Position numbers and translations under genes: made by a program | The notes under the pieces: model-generated | Seen by the model: only the letters and a program-made list of their open reading frames with translations | Database searches by the model: none | What the model was told of the DNA's origin: nothing | In this document: in pieces, positions 8,057 through 15,609 of the stretch | How the letters are laid out: every line of letters begins with the position of its first letter | How positions within the stretch are numbered: position 1 is the first letter of the stretch | NCBI RefSeq assembly: GCF_022825805.1 | Contig: NZ_JAJDWC010000114.1 | Coordinates: forward strand, 1 to 33,773 | Direction of reading: 5' to 3' | DNA from: Phaeobacter sp. | Lineage (GTDB): Bacteria > Pseudomonadota > Alphaproteobacteria > Rhodobacterales > Rhodobacteraceae | Length of the DNA stretch: 33,773 bases

Positions 8057-9357
8057 ACCTCAGTCTCCAATTTCTCCCACGCCTGCAGCGCATTCGCTTT
8101 AAACTCAACATAGGCCTGATCAAACGATGCACGCGCGCGTCGCCATGTCTCTCGTGTCATATCCCGGTAGTCGATTTCGTAGATTGAACTGAGGAAGCGG
8201 CCCGATTGCTCCACCGCGCGTGTCATCTCAATCGGATGGTCTGTCATCCGCTCACCAAAGACTTTGAAGAACGCATCACGCATGGCCCGGTGCAGATCAT
8301 TGCCTGCCTCATATCGTGTCAGCAAGAAGCGCACGTCCTGAAACACCTTGGGCAGCGTGAATGTCCCCGCGGGGACAACCCCGTTGAAAGCAGACAGATC
8401 TTCCAATGCTTCGGACAGCTGACCGATAAACGAGGTTGTTGAATCGTATTCCCAGTAGCCGGGCCCCGATGGGATGTACAACATATCAGCAGCAAAGACC
8501 GCATTCATGGACTGATAGCCAATGGCAGGCGGGCAGTCGAAAATGATCATGTCGTAATCTTCGGATGGCAGTTGATCGAGATAACGAGAGACCGCCGCGA
8601 AGAACGACCATTCAGGGTTCAGATGTCGATACTGTGCCGATGCGAATTCGACAAAAGCAGCGTTGGCGCAACTCGGCACAATGTCGATGGTTGGCCAGCT
8701 GGTTGGTTTGATAAAGTCACTGATGCGCAGGTCCTGCAGACCCATCCCTGTAATGGCCTCGGGCAGCTTTCGCTCGGGCAGGGCCGCACCAGACTCCGCG
8801 CCACGCAAGCCAGCATTCATCCGGTTGGTCTCACGGATCAGATCCCGCGCCATGATACCCCAGACAGTGTAATCCTCAGTCACATCACTCAAACCCATGG
8901 AATGAGACAATGTCGCTTGAGGGTCAAAATCGACGCAGAGGACGCGATAGCCATCAAGCGCTGCGGCATGCGCAAAGTGGAGTGCCACGGTTGATTTGCC
9001 TGCGCCGCCTTTGAAGTTCGAAATCGCAACGCGCAACGCCCGCTTGCCTGCGGGTCGTTCCGGCAGTAACGATTTGCGGTTCACCTTCAATCGCCGCCGC
9101 AGTTCGTTGATCTCTTCGAGCGAATACCACCGCTGCCGCCCATCGGCCTCCACGTGGCCCTGTGGCAAAGCCGGATCAGCCGCAAGCCGCCCGCGCAGTG
9201 TTGATTGATTGACCTTAAATATCAGCTCCGCCACTTCCCAGCTGGAGAACCGGCGCAGGGTCTTCTCCATCTTGGGAGAGAAAGTTTGTTGCCGGATCCA
9301 GCTCTGCATCTTGAGCGATTGGGCCTGCATCTGCGCCAAGTCGTTATGCGTGTACAT
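8053..9357 (-). CDS. parA: ParA/RepA-family partition ATPase with N-terminal HTH region
   Basis: 434 residues. The N-terminal 110 residues are a DNA-binding region (FSSWEVAELIFKVNQSTLRGRL, then RQRWYSLEEINELRRRL, a MerR-like layout seen in type Ia ParA). Deviant Walker A NFKGGAGKST lies near residue 115, VLCVDFDPQ is the A' motif and MIIFDCPP the Walker B. Type Ia ParA proteins move ParB-parS complexes over the nucleoid and repress their own promoter. ATG at 9357 has GAGGAG 5 bases upstream and a TATAAT box about 25 bp upstream. Perfect parS-like palindromes lie inside it (8362) and about 135 bp upstream (9491). It is divergent from the replication initiator, so this is not a repABC operon. 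Confidence 0.93.
   Translation of the reverse strand: MYTHNDLAQMQAQSLKMQSWIRQQTFSPKMEKTLRRFSSWEVAELIFKVNQSTLRGRLAADPALPQGHVEADGRQRWYSLEEINELRRRLKVNRKSLLPERPAGKRALRVAISNFKGGAGKSTVALHFAHAAALDGYRVLCVDFDPQATLSHSMGLSDVTEDYTVWGIMARDLIRETNRMNAGLRGAESGAALPERKLPEAITGMGLQDLRISDFIKPTSWPTIDIVPSCANAAFVEFASAQYRHLNPEWSFFAAVSRYLDQLPSEDYDMIIFDCPPAIGYQSMNAVFAADMLYIPSGPGYWEYDSTTSFIGQLSEALEDLSAFNGVVPAGTFTLPKVFQDVRFLLTRYEAGNDLHRAMRDAFFKVFGERMTDHPIEMTRAVEQSGRFLSSIYEIDYRDMTRETWRRARASFDQAYVEFKANALQAWEKLETEV
8362..8377. other. parS-like palindrome, copy 3 (inside parA)
   Basis: TGTCCCCGCGGGGACA is a perfect 16-bp palindrome, the most complete of the four copies. It lies in the C-terminal third of parA, encoding part of V-V-P-A-G-T-F. 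Confidence 0.75.
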
Positions 9358-9380
9358 CTCTGCTCCTCTTGGTCGCGTCC

Positions 9381-9386
9381 ATTATA
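9381..9386 (-). promoter_or_regulatory. Candidate -10 box of the parAB promoter
   Basis: A consensus TATAAT reads on the minus strand about 25 bp upstream of the parA ATG. No good -35 is seen at 17 bp, so activator dependence or a different spacing is possible. The parS-like site at 9491-9504 is about 100 bp further upstream. Confidence 0.4.
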
Positions 9387-9490
9387 ATGTCTGTTGCTTG
9401 TGCCTCTTTGGACGCTTTTTAGGCTGTGTTTTTCATTTACGCGGAATTTGCAAAAAACGCAAAACCAAATATTGTGGTAAAAAGCGTCTT

Positions 9491-9504
9491 GTCCCCGCGG
9501 GGAC
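9491..9504. other. parS-like palindrome, copy 4 (upstream of parA)
   Basis: GTCCCCGCGGGGAC is perfect over 14 bp. It lies in the non-coding gap between parA and the origin iterons, where ParB binding could influence both partition and parAB expression. Confidence 0.75.
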
Positions 9505-9616
9505 CAAGGCCCTCCAAATTACGCTTAAGTGCCACCTATAGTGTCTGAAACCGATTCGACCCGGAGGAGGGAAACCCTGCCAAGGATCGGTTAGATCCAA
9601 AAATTAGTCTCTAAAG

Positions 9617-9680
9617 TTGGGGGACATGTATTCGCAGCACACCATACAATTGGGGGACATTTTTTGATCATTGGGGGACG
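9617..9680 (+). repeat. Three origin iterons TTGGGGGACA(T)
   Basis: Copies start at 9617, 9650 and 9671; the first two match over 11 bases (TTGGGGGACAT) and the third over nine (TTGGGGGACG). The start-to-start spacings of 33 and 21 bp are close to three and two helical turns, so all copies face the same side of the helix, as expected for initiator-binding iterons. Confidence 0.7.
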
Positions 9681-9760
9681 ACCAGCGTGTCACCCAATAC
9701 CATGAATACCGATTTTTGATTCAAAAATGGAATTACGACCGCCTTATCCAAACAGATCGG

Positions 9761-9789
9761 TTGACAGAATCGGAATGCAGGACGCAAAT
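9761..9789 (+). promoter_or_regulatory. Candidate promoter of the replication initiator
   Basis: A perfect -35 hexamer TTGACA is followed after 17 bp by a weak GCAAAT. The transcript would have a leader of about 135 bases containing the palindrome at 9828-9840. The weak -10 makes this tentative. Confidence 0.3.
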
Positions 9790-9930
9790 TGAAGGCAGAA
9801 AAAGAAAAGCGTTGAGTTTCTGATTTCTTCCTGTCAGGAACAAACAGAATAAAACCTTCACTAAGATCATGCGACGAACGCGTGGCGACAGAGGCAACCG
9901 TCTGAAACGGACGGAGACAAGAGAGCAGAT

Positions 9931-10614
9931 ATGCTTGTCAACAAACCGGTTGGGCGCAATGCGCCTGCATTGAAGTATGACATTCTCACAGCGGTGGGAA
10001 CCTTTGCCCTATCATTGGACAAAGGCCAGCAGCGTCTTGTGCTTCGATTTATGACCCTGCTGACTGCGAGGTATAACTGGCAACGGAATGAACTCGCAGT
10101 TGGGCAACGTGAAATCGCCAACATGTGGTTTGTCGATGAACGAACCGTCAAACGTGAAATGGCGAAATTGCGTGGACTGGGATGGCTGGTTGTTAAACGC
10201 CAGGGCGCACGTGGCAGAGTGACAGAATATGGCGTCGATCTGGAGCGTATCCTTGAAGACACCCGAAATGTTTGGCCTGCCATTGGGCCCGACTTTGATC
10301 ATCGTATGCAAGCCGGTGATCAGCCGCCAAAGAATGTCGTGCCGCTCATGTCCGGAACTGCAGCGCCCGCACCAGATGTTTCCGACGGCACAGAATGGAG
10401 TCTTACAAAAGCGATCCTTCATGCCGAGGACAACGCAACCTACACGGCATGGATACAGGCATTGAGCCGAGAGGGCAGAGCAAGCGGGCGTTTGACCCTT
10501 CGCGCCCCAAGCCGGTTTCATGCGAACTATGTTGTGTCACATCTTCAACAACGGCTGTTTTTGGCGTGTCAGGAAGTCGATCCCGACATCAACGCCATCA
10601 GCATTATATCCTAG
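9931..10614 (+). CDS. DnaA-like replication initiator (winged-helix-like plus DnaA domain-I-like)
   Basis: 227 residues. Residues about 20-110 look like a replication-initiator winged helix: VGQREIANMWFVDERTVKREMAKLRGLGWLVV has the HTH pattern of Rep proteins. A variable linker follows. Residues about 155-220 resemble DnaA domain I: W-x-x-x-K-A-I, then YTAWIQALSREGRASG, LTLRAPSRFHANYV and a terminal amphipathic helix. The AAA+ and domain IV parts of DnaA are absent. This order matches the DnaA-like initiators of Rhodobacterales plasmids, which lie beside parAB. Domain I normally recruits helicase or partner proteins while the winged helix would bind the iterons; this division is inferred. The ATG at 9931 follows GGAGACAAGAGAG. 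Confidence 0.82.
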   Translation: MLVNKPVGRNAPALKYDILTAVGTFALSLDKGQQRLVLRFMTLLTARYNWQRNELAVGQREIANMWFVDERTVKREMAKLRGLGWLVVKRQGARGRVTEYGVDLERILEDTRNVWPAIGPDFDHRMQAGDQPPKNVVPLMSGTAAPAPDVSDGTEWSLTKAILHAEDNATYTAWIQALSREGRASGRLTLRAPSRFHANYVVSHLQQRLFLACQEVDPDINAISIIS

Positions 10615-10653
10615 GCGAAGCCAGCACGGTTAATCGCGGCTGAACGATTTTTG

Positions 10654-10693
10654 TTGCACGGCGCAAGCGATCTGTTTTTATACAGCCGTATAA
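10654..10693 (+). promoter_or_regulatory. Candidate promoter and operator of the TetR gene
   Basis: A -35-like TTGCAC at 10654 precedes an inverted repeat TTATAC-AGCC-GTATAA (10678-10693) that overlaps the expected -10. The 6-bp arms start about 40 bp before the TetR ATG. An operator over the promoter of an adjacent TetR gene suggests autorepression; both calls are tentative. Confidence 0.4.
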
Positions 10694-10716
10694 CAGCAGC
10701 CGTGGATCTGTGAAAA

Positions 10717-11370
10717 ATGATAGATCGTAGGAAATTTACCCGTTCGCAGCCGGAAGAACGTAAGACCGCGCTGATCGAAGCAACCTTGCGTATCATCGCG
10801 GCGAAGGGGCTGTCCGCGGCAACTGTCCGAGACATCTCTGCCGAGGCAGGTGTCACGCAGGGACTGATCAGGCACTACTTCGATAGCAAGGATGACCTGA
10901 TAAAAGCGGCCTACGAACATCATATGATTAGCATCAGCGATGCCGCTTTGCGCTGCGCCGATGATGATGAGCGATCTGCAGTTGCGCGGCTGATCCGGTT
11001 TCTATCGGCTTCGTTGGAGCCACCCGTAATGGATGCTATTGCAGTCGGCCTTTGGGCTGGGTTCCTCGACAAGGTCAGGCATGATGCGCACATGCACGCG
11101 ATCCACAACCAAACCTACCACTACTTTCGCAATATCCTCGAGCAGATGATATCTGATGCTTACGCAGAAATCGGAGTTTCTGTGCCTGCGCGGCGTGTGC
11201 AGCAATTGGCGACCGCATCAAACGCGGTGATCGATGGTCTGTGGATGGAAGGCGGCGTGTTGCCGGAACTTTTTGAACCAGGTGAAATTTCACGGATCGG
11301 GATCGAATCTGTTGGTGCGATCCTGCAAATCAATCTGACACAGGAGGCTGCAGCGGATGCGACTGAGTGA
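10717..11370 (+). CDS. TetR-family regulator with BetI-like C-terminus
   Basis: 217 residues. The N-terminal HTH reads ALIEATLRIIAAKGLSAATVRDISAEAGVTQGLIRHYFDSKDDLI, the standard TetR pattern with the HYFxSKDxL end. The ligand domain (LARFLSA-like helix, AIAVGLWAGFLDKVRHD, AVIDGLWMEG) resembles the BetI branch. It overlaps the following aminotransferase by 14 bp and is co-directional with the decarboxylase, so it very likely controls that operon. The ligand may be arginine, its keto acid or a guanidino compound, by context only. ATG at 10717 follows a weak SD. The upstream TTATAC/GTATAA inverted repeat is a candidate operator. Confidence 0.85.
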   Translation: MIDRRKFTRSQPEERKTALIEATLRIIAAKGLSAATVRDISAEAGVTQGLIRHYFDSKDDLIKAAYEHHMISISDAALRCADDDERSAVARLIRFLSASLEPPVMDAIAVGLWAGFLDKVRHDAHMHAIHNQTYHYFRNILEQMISDAYAEIGVSVPARRVQQLATASNAVIDGLWMEGGVLPELFEPGEISRIGIESVGAILQINLTQEAAADATE

Positions 11371-12544
11371 TGTGACAACGAGGCTGTCGTCTTTGGGCAG
11401 CGCCAAATGGGCCCTGCACCTCGAAGCCCGGGATCTTGTCGCAAAGGGCGCTGATATCGTTGAAATGACGATTGGCGAGCCGGATGTTCCCACACCACCG
11501 GAACTGATCGACGCAGGCTGCAGCGCTTTGCACGCAGGCAGAACGACCTATTCCAATGGCAGGGGTGAGAACAATCTGCGCGATGCACTTGCGGAACGCT
11601 ATTCGGTGACATCCGGCCGTATCCTGAACAGAGACAACGTGCTTTGCTTTCCCGGTACGCAGACAGCTCTTTTTGCGGTTGTTATGGGGATGGTTCAAAG
11701 CGGCGATGAGGTGCTCGTCGGTGATCCGCTATATGCAACCTATGAAGGGATCATTCGGGCGACGGGCGCTGACATGGTGCCTGTGCCGTTGCGAGCAAGT
11801 CATGGGTTTCGGCTGCAAGCCGAGGATGTCGCGGCAAAAATCACCCCCAGGACCCGCGCGATTCTGTTGACCACCCCCCATAATCCAACCGGTTCGATCC
11901 TGACGGCCGAGGATCTGGATGCCCTTGGTGCGTTGGCGCAAAAACACGACCTTTGGATCATTTCTGACGAGGTCTATGAATATCTGGTCTTTGATAAATC
12001 AGCCTTCGTGTCGCCGCTGTCGCGCGCGGCGTTCGCTGATCGGGTTGTGGTGGTGTCATCGATCTCCAAGTCGCACGCCGCCCCGGGGTTCCGGAGCGGG
12101 TGGTGCATCGGGTCGGAGGCCTTCTGCTGTGGTGTTTTGCCTCTGTCGGAAACCATGTTGTTCGGCAACCAACCCTTCATCGCTGATATTACGGAGCATG
12201 CCGTCAAACACGGCTCGTCGGTTGCAGATGGTATGGCTGATCGATTTGCGCGCCGGGCCCGTCAGTTGGCTGAGTGTCTGCACAGCCGGACCTCGTTGCA
12301 TGTGCATGAACCGGAAGCCGGTATGTTCGCGATGATCGATGTCTCGTCGCTGGGACTGTCAGGCGAGGAATATGCCTCTGATCTTTTGCACAATGGCGGG
12401 GTTGCCGTGATGCCTGGCAGTTCTTTTGGCGATGCCATGACAGATTGGGTCCGTGTGGCCCTGACGATTGATGATGATCGTTTTGCCCAAGCATTGGAAC
12501 GGATCGTTGCACATGCCAACAAACAACAGGCGGTACACACATGA
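11357..12544 (+). CDS. aruH: Class I PLP aminotransferase, AruH-like (arginine:pyruvate transaminase candidate)
   Basis: 395 residues with the fold-type I aspartate aminotransferase layout: IGEPDVPTPPEL near the start, YSNGRGENNLRDALAERY, PHNPTGSIL, ISDEVYEYLVFD, the PLP lysine in SSISKSHAAPGFRSGW (K238), and a C-terminal VRVALTID with the carboxylate-binding Arg. The order and the loop after the lysine recall Pseudomonas AruH, which transaminates arginine to 5-guanidino-2-oxopentanoate. The next gene, overlapping by 4 bp, looks like the decarboxylase for that keto acid, which strengthens the assignment. AGGAGG (11343-11348) sits 9 bases before ATG. Alternative: a transaminase for another amino acid feeding a related keto-acid decarboxylase. 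Confidence 0.65.
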   Translation: MRLSDVTTRLSSLGSAKWALHLEARDLVAKGADIVEMTIGEPDVPTPPELIDAGCSALHAGRTTYSNGRGENNLRDALAERYSVTSGRILNRDNVLCFPGTQTALFAVVMGMVQSGDEVLVGDPLYATYEGIIRATGADMVPVPLRASHGFRLQAEDVAAKITPRTRAILLTTPHNPTGSILTAEDLDALGALAQKHDLWIISDEVYEYLVFDKSAFVSPLSRAAFADRVVVVSSISKSHAAPGFRSGWCIGSEAFCCGVLPLSETMLFGNQPFIADITEHAVKHGSSVADGMADRFARRARQLAECLHSRTSLHVHEPEAGMFAMIDVSSLGLSGEEYASDLLHNGGVAVMPGSSFGDAMTDWVRVALTIDDDRFAQALERIVAHANKQQAVHT

Positions 12545-14190
12545 GCCAGGTTGACGATACTCAGGCACGCCCAACCATCGGCGAAGCCTTGGTCACGCAT
12601 TTGTCTGCACGCGGTATCACTCATGTCTTCGGGATCCCGGGCGTACACACGATCGAACTGTACCGTGGGCTCGCCAATTCCGGGATCCGCCATATCACCC
12701 CGCGGCATGAACAGGGGGCGGGGTTCATGGCTGACGGATATGCCCGTGTCAACGGACAGCCCGCTGCTGTTTTTGTTATCACAGGGCCTGGTATCAGCAA
12801 TACATTGACGCCCATGGCGCAGGCGCGGGCTGACTCTGTCCCCATGTTGACAGTTTCAGGTGCAAATGCGACCGGATCAATTGGCAAAGGTCTTGGCCAT
12901 CTGCATGAACTCCCCAATCAACAAGCGCTTGTTGCCCAGGTTGCTTTGGTTGCGGAACATGTCGAAACGGCAGAAGGACTGGATGCGGCTGTGGACCGGG
13001 CGTTTGCGCCCTTGTCCGGCACGCAGCACATCAGGCCGGGCCCAACCCATATTCAGATCCCTTTGGACATCGCCGGTAAAGCCGCGACCGCGCCAAAGGA
13101 GCGGGATGCCGCGCCACAGCAGTCGGTTACAATTGCCGCCGCCGATAGTTTGGCAGATCTACGTCAGCGTCTCCGCCGGTGCGCGCGACCTGTGTTGCTG
13201 GTTGGCGGTGGCGCGAAGGCAGCGGCACCCCAGGTCCGCGCGTTGGCAGAACGCATGAATGCCCCGGTTGTTCAGACAGCCAATGCTCGCGGTCTTATGT
13301 TTGACCATCCGCTGTCGGTCCCGGCGAGCCCCTCGCTTGAGGCGGTGCGCAATCTGCTGAAAGAGGCTGACCTCGTCTTGGCCCTGGGCACTGAAATGGG
13401 ACCGACGGACTACGACATGTATGCGCGTGGCCTGGATCTGGAGATCGCTGATCTTGCCCGCGTCGACATCTGTGAACAGCAGTTGCACCGCTATCCGGCG
13501 GATTTGGCGATACACGGGACAGTCATGGAGGTGTTGGACGCGCTTGCGGATCTGCGGCCCGAGGTCGGCCAGGTTTCTGAAGGGTGGGGCAGCGCAAAAG
13601 CCGCCGCAGTGCGAAGCGCGGCTTGGCAGGAGATTGGCGAAGACTATCAAAACCAAGTCAGCGTTCTGAACGCCCTGCGTTTGGCCGCGCCGCGGGCCAT
13701 TATGGTCGGGGATTCTACTCAGCCGATCTATGCAGGCAATTTGTACTATGATCACGACAGGGTAGGGGGCTGGTTCAATGCCGCCACGGGTTACGGCGCC
13801 TTGGGTTTTGCGATCCCGGCTGCTGTTGGAGCTGCGATTGCTGCCCCCGGAACACGGGTGATCTGTATTGCCGGTGACGGTGGGGCTCAGTTTTCCATGC
13901 CCGAAATCATGACAGCGGTGGATGAAAACCTGCCAATCACTTTCGTGATTTGGAACAACCATGGCTACCAGGAAATTGCCCGCTCCATGGATGATGTTGG
14001 CGTGACCGTTCTGGGATGCGATCCAACGCCGCCCGATTTTGCCGCTGCGGCGCAGTCTTTTGGTATCCCGTTTCAATCGGTATCTTCGGACCCCGCAACT
14101 GTCAGCGATGCGATCAGGGCCTTTGGTAAGGAACAGGGGCCAAGCATGCTCGAGATCCGCAGCGAACAATATCAGCCGCATCACAGGTAA
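12541..14190 (+). CDS. aruI: ThDP-dependent decarboxylase, 5-guanidino-2-oxopentanoate decarboxylase (AruI-like)
   Basis: 549 residues, typical length for the acetolactate synthase/decarboxylase superfamily. The N-terminal PYR domain has GITHVFGIPGVHTIELYRGL and the catalytic Glu in TPRHEQGAGFMADGYAR (E57). The central domain follows, then the PP domain with the GDG...NN ThDP motif, from GDGGAQFSMPEI to VIWNNHGY. The opening matches my memory of proteins annotated as 5-guanidino-2-oxopentanoate decarboxylase in Rhodobacteraceae. The reaction would give 4-guanidinobutanal from the AruH product. Overlap with aruH is ATGA. No FAD-binding catalytic subunit partner (small acetolactate subunit) is present, against a biosynthetic ALS. 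The dehydrogenase for the aldehyde is not in the window. Confidence 0.7.
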   Translation: MSQVDDTQARPTIGEALVTHLSARGITHVFGIPGVHTIELYRGLANSGIRHITPRHEQGAGFMADGYARVNGQPAAVFVITGPGISNTLTPMAQARADSVPMLTVSGANATGSIGKGLGHLHELPNQQALVAQVALVAEHVETAEGLDAAVDRAFAPLSGTQHIRPGPTHIQIPLDIAGKAATAPKERDAAPQQSVTIAAADSLADLRQRLRRCARPVLLVGGGAKAAAPQVRALAERMNAPVVQTANARGLMFDHPLSVPASPSLEAVRNLLKEADLVLALGTEMGPTDYDMYARGLDLEIADLARVDICEQQLHRYPADLAIHGTVMEVLDALADLRPEVGQVSEGWGSAKAAAVRSAAWQEIGEDYQNQVSVLNALRLAAPRAIMVGDSTQPIYAGNLYYDHDRVGGWFNAATGYGALGFAIPAAVGAAIAAPGTRVICIAGDGGAQFSMPEIMTAVDENLPITFVIWNNHGYQEIARSMDDVGVTVLGCDPTPPDFAAAAQSFGIPFQSVSSDPATVSDAIRAFGKEQGPSMLEIRSEQYQPHHR

Positions 14191-14204
14191 CTTGTGATTG
14201 TTCG
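14163..14204 (+). other. Hairpin spanning the aruI stop codon
   Basis: An inner ATCACA/TGTGAT stem with a 7-base loop lies inside an outer CGAACA/TGTTCG pairing, and the aruI TAA is in the loop region. There is no U-tract, so it is not a convincing terminator; it could be an mRNA-stabilising end. Confidence 0.3.
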
Positions 14205-14313
14205 TTAGGGAGGATGGGAACCATTTGGGCCTTGGTCTGCTGCAGCCTGGTTGAAAATTGCCACCCAACCCCCTTATGAAAGGCACCTGCAGTCACAGAT
14301 CGTAGAGGACCAG

Positions 14314-15585
14314 ATGAACGCCAGAGAAAAGATATGTATCCTTGGTCTCGGCTATGTTGGTCTGCCGCTCGCAGTTGAATTTGGCAAAAACCGTCAAGTG
14401 ATTGGCTTTGATGTAAACGCCGACCGAATTGCTGCGTTGCAATCTGGCCATGATGCGACCCGCGAAATTGAAGGGTCTGCCCTGAACGAAGCGACCGGGC
14501 TGACCCTAACGGATGATGTGAATGACATCGCGGAGTGTCAGATCTTCATCGTCACGGTTCCGACCCCAATTGATGCCAGCAGACGGCCGGATCTCGGACC
14601 ATTGCGGGCGGCGTCGAGCACTGTTGGGCAGGTTCTGAAAACGGGTGATTTGGTGATCTACGAGTCGACGGTTTACCCCGGTGCGACCGAAGAGGACTGC
14701 GTTCCCATTCTCGAAGAGCAGTCGGGTTTGAAGCTGAATGTCGACTTTACGGTCGGCTACAGCCCAGAGCGTATCAACCCTGGAGACAAGACACGGCGTT
14801 TGCCAGATATCGTCAAAGTGACGTCTGGCTCTACGGATGCGGCAGCGGAAAAGGTGGATGCGCTCTACCGAGAGATCATCACAGCAGGCACACACAAAGC
14901 GGCGAGCATTCGTGTCGCCGAAGCTGCAAAAGTCATCGAAAACAGTCAGCGCGATATCAATATTGCGCTGGTTAATGAGCTTGCCAAAATCTTCAATCGC
15001 ATGGGGATCGATACCCAGGCGGTACTGGAGGCCGCAGCCACGAAATGGAATTTCCTGAATTTCCGTCCAGGCCTTGTTGGTGGTCACTGTATTGGTGTTG
15101 ATCCCTATTACCTGACCCACAAAGCCGAACAGCTCGGCTATCATCCCGAGATCCTATTGGCAGGGCGACGGTTGAACGATGGTATGGGCAACTATGTGGC
15201 GGGTGAAATGGTGAAGGCCATGCTGCGGCGCAAACTGTCTGTGTCAGATGGCCGGGTGTTGGTTTTGGGTTTGGCCTTCAAGGAAAACTGCCCCGATCTG
15301 CGCAACACCCGCGTGATCGATGTGGTCAGAGGTTTGGAAGACTTCGGTCTGACAGTCGACGTTTGCGACCCTCATGTCGATCCGGCAGAGGCACAACGGG
15401 ACTATGGCATCACGCTTGTCGATCGTCCCGACACCGACGCCTATGATGGGGTTGTCATTGCCGTTGCCCACAACGAGTTCGCAGCACTTGGGGCAGAGCA
15501 AATTCGGACGTTTGGTCGGGCGGGTGCCGTATTGTATGATCTGAAATATGTCTTGGCGCCCGATCAGTCAGATTTGCGCCTGTAG
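14314..15585 (+). CDS. Nucleotide-sugar (UDP-GlcNAc/GalNAc-type) 6-dehydrogenase
   Basis: 423 residues. The N-terminal Rossmann NAD site is [18 protein letters not shown]. The middle carries the TVPTP and [12 protein letters not shown] segments, [10 protein letters not shown], the conserved Lys in AEAAKVIEN, and the catalytic cysteine in [17 protein letters not shown] (C259). The C-terminal UDP-binding domain has [17 protein letters not shown]. The [10 protein letters not shown] form and total length fit the WbpA/TviB branch, which oxidises UDP-N-acetylhexosamines to uronic acids in two NAD-dependent steps. The product would be a precursor for the surface polysaccharide whose assembly genes lie across the replication module. 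ATG at 14314 with AGAGGA just upstream is preferred over TTG at 14251. It stands alone, after a 120-bp gap. Confidence 0.85.
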   Translation: MNAREKICILGLGYVGLPLAVEFGKNRQVIGFDVNADRIAALQSGHDATREIEGSALNEATGLTLTDDVNDIAECQIFIVTVPTPIDASRRPDLGPLRAASSTVGQVLKTGDLVIYESTVYPGATEEDCVPILEEQSGLKLNVDFTVGYSPERINPGDKTRRLPDIVKVTSGSTDAAAEKVDALYREIITAGTHKAASIRVAEAAKVIENSQRDINIALVNELAKIFNRMGIDTQAVLEAAATKWNFLNFRPGLVGGHCIGVDPYYLTHKAEQLGYHPEILLAGRRLNDGMGNYVAGEMVKAMLRRKLSVSDGRVLVLGLAFKENCPDLRNTRVIDVVRGLEDFGLTVDVCDPHVDPAEAQRDYGITLVDRPDTDAYDGVVIAVAHNEFAALGAEQIRTFGRAGAVLYDLKYVLAPDQSDLRL

Positions 15586-15609
15586 CGCGCACTCACATCA
15601 GCCGAGGTC

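Larger units (their letters stand above)
9541..9930. other. Probable replication origin region
   Basis: A gap of about 570 bp separates the divergent parA and initiator genes (9358-9930). In order it holds the parS-like palindrome (9491), three TTGGGGGAC iterons (9617-9680), the AT-rich palindrome ATTTTTGATTCAAAAAT (9712-9728), a DnaA-box-like TTATCCAAA (9744-9752), a consensus -35 TTGACA (9761-9766), and the palindrome TTCCTGTCAGGAA (9828-9840) near the initiator. Iterons, an AT-rich element and a DnaA-box-like site next to the initiator gene are the usual ingredients of a plasmid origin. Function is inferred from layout. Confidence 0.65.

Noticed and set aside
6947-10614. repABC-type replication operon
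   Set aside because: No RepC is present. The initiator is divergent from parAB and has a DnaA domain-I-like end.
12541-14190. Acetolactate synthase large subunit for branched-chain amino acids
   Set aside because: No small subunit gene follows and the operon partner is an arginine-type aminotransferase; AruI fits better.
13159-14286. 375-codon minus-strand frame opposite aruI
   Set aside because: It is a shadow of a high-GC gene. It has no recognised domain or SD, whereas the plus-strand frame carries complete ThDP motifs.
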